DNA from: Rhodospirillaceae bacterium
GTDB taxonomy: Bacteria > Pseudomonadota > Alphaproteobacteria > Rhodospirillales > Rhodospirillaceae
NCBI GenBank assembly: GCA_002691085.1
Contig: NZGX01000058.1
Coordinates: 1 to 8,425 of the forward strand
Direction: 5' to 3'
Length of the DNA stretch: 8,425 nucleotides
Position 1 is the stretch's first letter. Every line of letters begins with the position of its first letter. The notes under the pieces were generated by a model, which did no database searches, was not told the DNA's origin, and was given only the letters and a program-made list of their open reading frames with translations. The position numbers and the translations under genes are program-made. This document shows, one piece after another, positions 5,860 through 8,425 of this stretch.

Positions 5860-6486
5860 ATGTCTGTACCTGGATATCTTCTTGTTATTGGTCATTCTAT
5901 TAATGGAGAGATTATGGCTGCTTACAATAATGTTTTACCTCCAATTTATGAAAAGTTTGGAGGTTTTTATCTTGGTCTGGGGGCACCAGGTCAAGGAGTG
6001 GAGCACCTTGAGGGTGATTGGTTTGATCATTCTTTAATGCTGGCACGCTTCAATAATCCTGATGATGTTACTGGCTTTTGGTATTCGCCTGAGTATGAGG
6101 AAGCTAAAAAACTTCGTGAGGGTGGTGGTGATTTCAATATCTTTAGATTGTTTGGGAATGAGCATGAGGCGTCCCTTGGTGACCCTGCATTTTTGATATC
6201 CTTCTATCGCCTAAATGCTGAAAGTAAATATTCATCATATGCCAAGGCAGAGGAAAAAAAGGTGAATGATTATGATGGGAACTATTTGACAAGGAGCTCA
6301 GCTGACCAAGCGAAAAGTTTGGAAGGGGAGATTTCTGATCATAATATTAATGTTATTACTTTTTCATCTGAGACTTCAGCAAAAAGTTTTTGGGAAGACT
6401 TAGAATATAAGAGAATACGCGAAGATCGCTCAAAAGTTGCTTCATTCAACACTTATCTTGTTCTTGGAAAACACCGAGCTAAGTAA
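5860..6486 (+). CDS. tandem DUF1330-like protein, 208 aa
   Basis: Predicted cytoplasmic protein built of two ferredoxin-like DUF1330-type units. A single DUF1330 protein is usually about 95-100 aa. The first unit (about 5-98) shows GYLLVIG, a mid segment KFGGFYLGLGAPGQGVEHLEG (32-52), then ARFNNPDDVTGFWYSPEYEEAKKLR (62-86). The second unit (about 108-203) repeats the plan in diverged form: AFLISFYRL, DYDGNYLTRSSADQAKSLEG (137-156), then TFSSETSAKSFWEDLEYKRIREDR (167-190). Aligned shared features are 'GxYL', 'LEG' and 'FWxxxEYxxxR'. The function of DUF1330 is not established; the fold resembles dimeric alpha/beta-barrel proteins, so an internal pseudo-dimer is plausible. AAAAAGGA precedes the ATG. 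The J-domain gene follows after 14 bases, suggesting co-transcription. Codons about 48-75 are the source of the inverted copy at the window's right end. Confidence 0.8.
   Translation: MSVPGYLLVIGHSINGEIMAAYNNVLPPIYEKFGGFYLGLGAPGQGVEHLEGDWFDHSLMLARFNNPDDVTGFWYSPEYEEAKKLREGGGDFNIFRLFGNEHEASLGDPAFLISFYRLNAESKYSSYAKAEEKKVNDYDGNYLTRSSADQAKSLEGEISDHNINVITFSSETSAKSFWEDLEYKRIREDRSKVASFNTYLVLGKHRAK
6003..6082 (+). repeat. 80-bp inverted repeat, left copy (inside the DUF1330 gene)
   Basis: This stretch equals the reverse complement of 8346-8425 at 79 of 80 positions. The only difference is 6074 (G) against 8354 (T, where C would pair). It sits in frame inside intact DUF1330 coding sequence, so this copy is the native one. 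Continuation of the match to the left of 6003 cannot be tested because the other copy reaches the window end. Confidence 0.95.
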
Positions 6487-6500
6487 TGAGGATTTAATTT

Positions 6501-6938
6501 ATGTCCGATAAAGATTTATATAGACGCCTTGGTTTAGATGCTTCAGCTGAATCTGATATTATTGATGCAGTTTATAGAACCTTAGCTAAGAAATATCATC
6601 CAGACACTTATAAAGGTGACAAAAGTGAAGGAGAAAAGATCTTTAGATCAATCAATGAGGCTTATCGAATCCTATCTGATCCCATAAAGAGAAAAAAATA
6701 TGATGAATTAAGCATAAATAAACAAAAAGATATTATTCCAATACGTAAGAGTGCAAATAATCTTTTTCAATCTGCAGAATATGCTTATAAGAAGTTTAAA
6801 AGCTTGAGTTTTCTTGATTCACTGTGGGAAAACCATCGTAAGTTATGGAAAGAAGAAGAACTGAAAAAAACTGCCTTATTTTTTTCTTGGAATGGCTGTT
6901 CTTCTTTGGATAGCGGTAATTCTTATTTTATTAGATGA
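6501..6938 (+). CDS. J-domain (DnaJ-like) co-chaperone, 145 aa as read, apparent C-terminal frameshift
   Basis: Type III (J-domain only) Hsp40-like protein, expected to stimulate a DnaK/Hsp70 ATPase. The J domain spans residues 4-69: LYRRLGLDASAESDIIDAVY (helices I-II), the essential HPD at 33-35, then FRSINEAYRILSDPIKRKKYDEL (48-70, helices III-IV). There is no G/F-rich or zinc-finger region. A basic linker (about 71-122) follows. In the frame as read the tail is SWNGCSSLDSGNSYFIR, which looks unnatural. Removing one base from the A7 run (6864-6870) or T7 run (6879-6885) gives a 150-aa protein ending in a clear membrane helix. GAGGA lies 9 bases before the ATG, 14 bases after the DUF1330 stop. 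The anchor would place the J domain at the cytoplasmic face of the membrane, next to an unknown membrane protein gene. The J-domain call is firm; the C-terminus is not. Confidence 0.85.
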   Translation: MSDKDLYRRLGLDASAESDIIDAVYRTLAKKYHPDTYKGDKSEGEKIFRSINEAYRILSDPIKRKKYDELSINKQKDIIPIRKSANNLFQSAEYAYKKFKSLSFLDSLWENHRKLWKEEELKKTALFFSWNGCSSLDSGNSYFIR

Positions 6939-6954
6939 TTATGTTTCAAGATGA
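6864..6954 (+). other. frameshift zone and restored C-terminal membrane anchor of the J-domain gene
   Basis: Two 7-base homopolymers, A7 (6864-6870) and T7 (6879-6885), lie just before the point where the reading frame loses sense. With one base fewer, the frame reads FFLGMAVLLWIAVILILLDD and then YVSR, stopping at TGA 6952-6954. The hydrophobic run of about 17 residues followed by charged residues is a standard single-pass helix. Either homopolymer can carry the extra base; the A-run version gives ELKKLPYFFLG, the T-run version ELKKTALFFLG. Causes could be a sequencing or assembly error, a true mutation, or slippage during expression. Confidence 0.65.
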
Positions 6955-6972
6955 TTTATAATCTAAATAGTT

Positions 6973-7001
6973 TTGATAAGATTTTAAAATGATGGTTTAA
7001 A
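6973..7001 (+). promoter_or_regulatory. weak candidate promoter before the large membrane protein gene
   Basis: TTGATA (6973-6978, 5 of 6 to the -35 consensus) and TTTAAA (6996-7001, 4 of 6) are 17 bases apart in the roughly 100-base AT-rich gap after the J-domain gene. No hairpin terminator was seen in this gap, so read-through from the upstream genes is equally possible. Confidence 0.2.
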
Positions 7002-7050
7002 TACCCATTATATTTTTCTATTATATTGATTCTCTAATTAAAAAAGTAGA

Positions 7051-8394
7051 ATGTATAGAGTTTTTATGATCCCACATATCGTTGTTGCAATTTTAGCCCT
7101 TCTTTTGAATTCTACCCTTAATGCTCAAGAAGGAACTAGTGATTCTTATATGTCTCGAGATGAGTGTAAGGCACTTGTTGTTCCTTATTTTGAAACTAAA
7201 TATAAAAAATGTCTGTCTGTAGATAATAATATTAATTGTAATCAGTATATAGATTTTTCATTTTATGAGGCCTTGGAATCAGCTTGCATTAATGAAAGTG
7301 TTGAAAAACTGAGACTCTCTGAAGATGCACTTTATAGATTATTCGATGACGCTTTTAAAAGCGGATATATTGACCTTGATGCAGCTTTAGATCAGTTGCA
7401 GGATGATGATTTTTATTACAATAATGATTCGTTAAGCCCAGTTGAAAATGAGAACCTACTCTTAGATAAGAATGATCAATTAACGGAGTTAGAAAATCAA
7501 GACAACAGTCAGATACCTGATGCCAATTCTTCTACTTTTCCATTTAGTAATGTAAAGAAGTATGTTGATCAACGGTTAAAGTATTCTACTCAGGTTATGC
7601 AGAAGTACTTTACCAGAAGCGATACAGTAACTAATTACAGAGTATTTCCTCCTGTTTTTTCTGATACCACCATAATCAGCAATGCGATAAATGCGGTTCC
7701 TTTAACGCAAGGAAGTAATGTGTGGTTTAAGACTTGGTCGTTTTTTATATTACTGGTTTCTATCCTTTATGGTGTCTTATTGGCAATTCCTTGCTGGATT
7801 ATTTTTCCTGTTGTTTTTGTCACCGCGCGAGCTGATATATCACTTTTAAAATTTGCTTCGGGGTCATTGGCTCTTTTTACACTTGGCAACGTGATACAAT
7901 CGATTAAAGGGTTAGCAAGTATTGGAAAATCAATTGCTAGCACTGGATTATGGGGTATGGTTGGATTTCTTTTACTTTTATTTACCTGTTATGTGATTCT
8001 TACCATTCCTATAAATACACCTATTAGATATTATCAAGCTCATGTTTATGGAGGCGTTGATTACGATACACATCAGAATATAAAAGAGGCACGATCATAC
8101 TGGTCAGAAAGTATTTCTTATAAGCCTTATTTTGAAATTACACGAGTTGACCTACGTTATGTTGACTTTGATAAAACTGATGAAAGAGATAAGGATGGGT
8201 ATTTATTAAGCTCATTTGATCGTGCATATATTGATATTAATATCACGAATAATTCCAACTATCCTCTTATTCATGGTGAAATTTTATGTGAGTTAAATTT
8301 TCGATCGGGAGAAACAATTCGCTTTGTCGATTATATTGCAGCAAAACCAAAAGTCAGTAACATCATCAGGATTATTGAAGCGTGCCAGCATTAA
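7051..8394 (+). CDS. unrecognised secreted/membrane protein, 447 aa as read; C-terminus not native
   Basis: I do not recognise this family. An N-terminal signal (residues 1 to about 25, core IVVAILALLLNSTLNA) precedes a soluble region. That region has four Cys (C39, C54, C63, C79) that could pair in the periplasm, and an acidic, Asn-rich linker (about 105-160). Hydrophobic segments follow at about 228-259 and 298-320, with a weaker one near 266-282. The C-terminal part (about 325-434) contains RAYIDINITNNSNYPLIHGEILCELNF (391-417), which looks like a beta-sandwich strand pattern. Residues 435-447 and the stop are encoded by the inverted DUF1330 copy, so the real gene probably continues and is partial here. 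An alternative start at 7066 (Met6) also leaves a good signal peptide; neither start has a strong Shine-Dalgarno. The position behind a probably membrane-anchored J protein hints at a shared envelope role, but that is inference. Confidence 0.7.
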   Translation: MYRVFMIPHIVVAILALLLNSTLNAQEGTSDSYMSRDECKALVVPYFETKYKKCLSVDNNINCNQYIDFSFYEALESACINESVEKLRLSEDALYRLFDDAFKSGYIDLDAALDQLQDDDFYYNNDSLSPVENENLLLDKNDQLTELENQDNSQIPDANSSTFPFSNVKKYVDQRLKYSTQVMQKYFTRSDTVTNYRVFPPVFSDTTIISNAINAVPLTQGSNVWFKTWSFFILLVSILYGVLLAIPCWIIFPVVFVTARADISLLKFASGSLALFTLGNVIQSIKGLASIGKSIASTGLWGMVGFLLLLFTCYVILTIPINTPIRYYQAHVYGGVDYDTHQNIKEARSYWSESISYKPYFEITRVDLRYVDFDKTDERDKDGYLLSSFDRAYIDINITNNSNYPLIHGEILCELNFRSGETIRFVDYIAAKPKVSNIIRIIEACQH

Positions 8395-8425
8395 AGAATG
8401 ATCAAACCAATCACCCTCAAGGTGC
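8346..8425 (-). repeat. 80-bp inverted repeat, right copy (probable chimeric join)
   Basis: The final 80 bases are the reverse complement of 6003-6082, with one mismatch at 8354; the last 71 bases (8355-8425) match without a difference. Similarity stops abruptly on the inner side near 8345. The pattern fits a strand-switch at a short shared stretch (ACCAAAAG, then CAGTA), followed by copying back along the DUF1330 gene. The stop codon at 8392-8394 that ends the 447-aa frame lies inside it. Any reading frame opening at the ATG of 8398 would be antisense DUF1330 and should be ignored. Confidence 0.93.

Noticed and set aside
8398..8425. ATG followed by an open frame to the window edge, looking like the start of another gene
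   Set aside because: The stretch is the exact reverse complement of DUF1330 coding sequence (6003-6030), so it is the inverted copy and not a new gene start.
6003..8425. Inverted repeats as the ends of a mobile element enclosing the J-domain and membrane protein genes
   Set aside because: The left arm is in-frame internal DUF1330 coding sequence, no transposase lies between the arms, and no target-site duplication can be seen; a chimeric join explains the data more simply.

Overview
The window is AT-rich and densely coded, and it comes from a Gram-negative bacterium. Several products carry Sec-type signal peptides, and there is a periplasmic TRAP-transporter binding protein. The low GC content, short spacers and gene mix (TRAP uptake, secreted amidohydrolase, VOC protein, alpha/beta hydrolases, DUF1330) resemble a marine proteobacterium. 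That placement is an inference from style; no gene here fixes the taxon. No rRNA, tRNA, CRISPR array, insertion sequence or clear intrinsic terminator was seen, and no gene-free stretch exceeds about 125 bases.

Layout. A minus-strand pair opens the window: the start of a TRAP DctP-type binding protein (cut by the window edge) and, 10 bases upstream of it, a class I SAM-dependent methyltransferase. A spacer with a perfect 10-bp AT dyad separates this pair from a plus-strand VOC (glyoxalase-fold) protein. Convergent with the VOC gene is a secreted M20 amidohydrolase of the AbgB type. Divergent from that is a cytoplasmic alpha/beta-hydrolase-fold protein. Next come a small two-helix DUF2798 membrane protein and a convergent, secreted alpha/beta-hydrolase-fold protein. 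After another divergent promoter region lies a plus-strand series: a tandem DUF1330 protein, a J-domain protein with an apparent frameshift, and a large unrecognised membrane protein.

The left and middle parts (to about 6480) read as a scavenging and small-molecule catabolism neighbourhood: periplasmic capture, periplasmic amide hydrolysis, and several small enzymes with unusual active sites. Both alpha/beta-hydrolase proteins have His where the nucleophilic Ser should be (GLHTG and GYHTG), and neither shows the usual C-terminal catalytic His. The substrate cannot be named from the sequence.

The most important structural observation is at the right edge. The last 80 bases (8346-8425) are the reverse complement of 6003-6082, inside the DUF1330 gene, with one mismatch. 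This is best read as a chimeric join, as produced by multiple-displacement amplification or assembly, or less likely as a real inverted duplication. Either way, the apparent C-terminus of the last protein (residues 435-447 and the stop) is antisense DUF1330 sequence and should not be trusted. The J-domain gene next door appears to carry one extra base in a homopolymer run. Dropping it restores a C-terminal membrane anchor.
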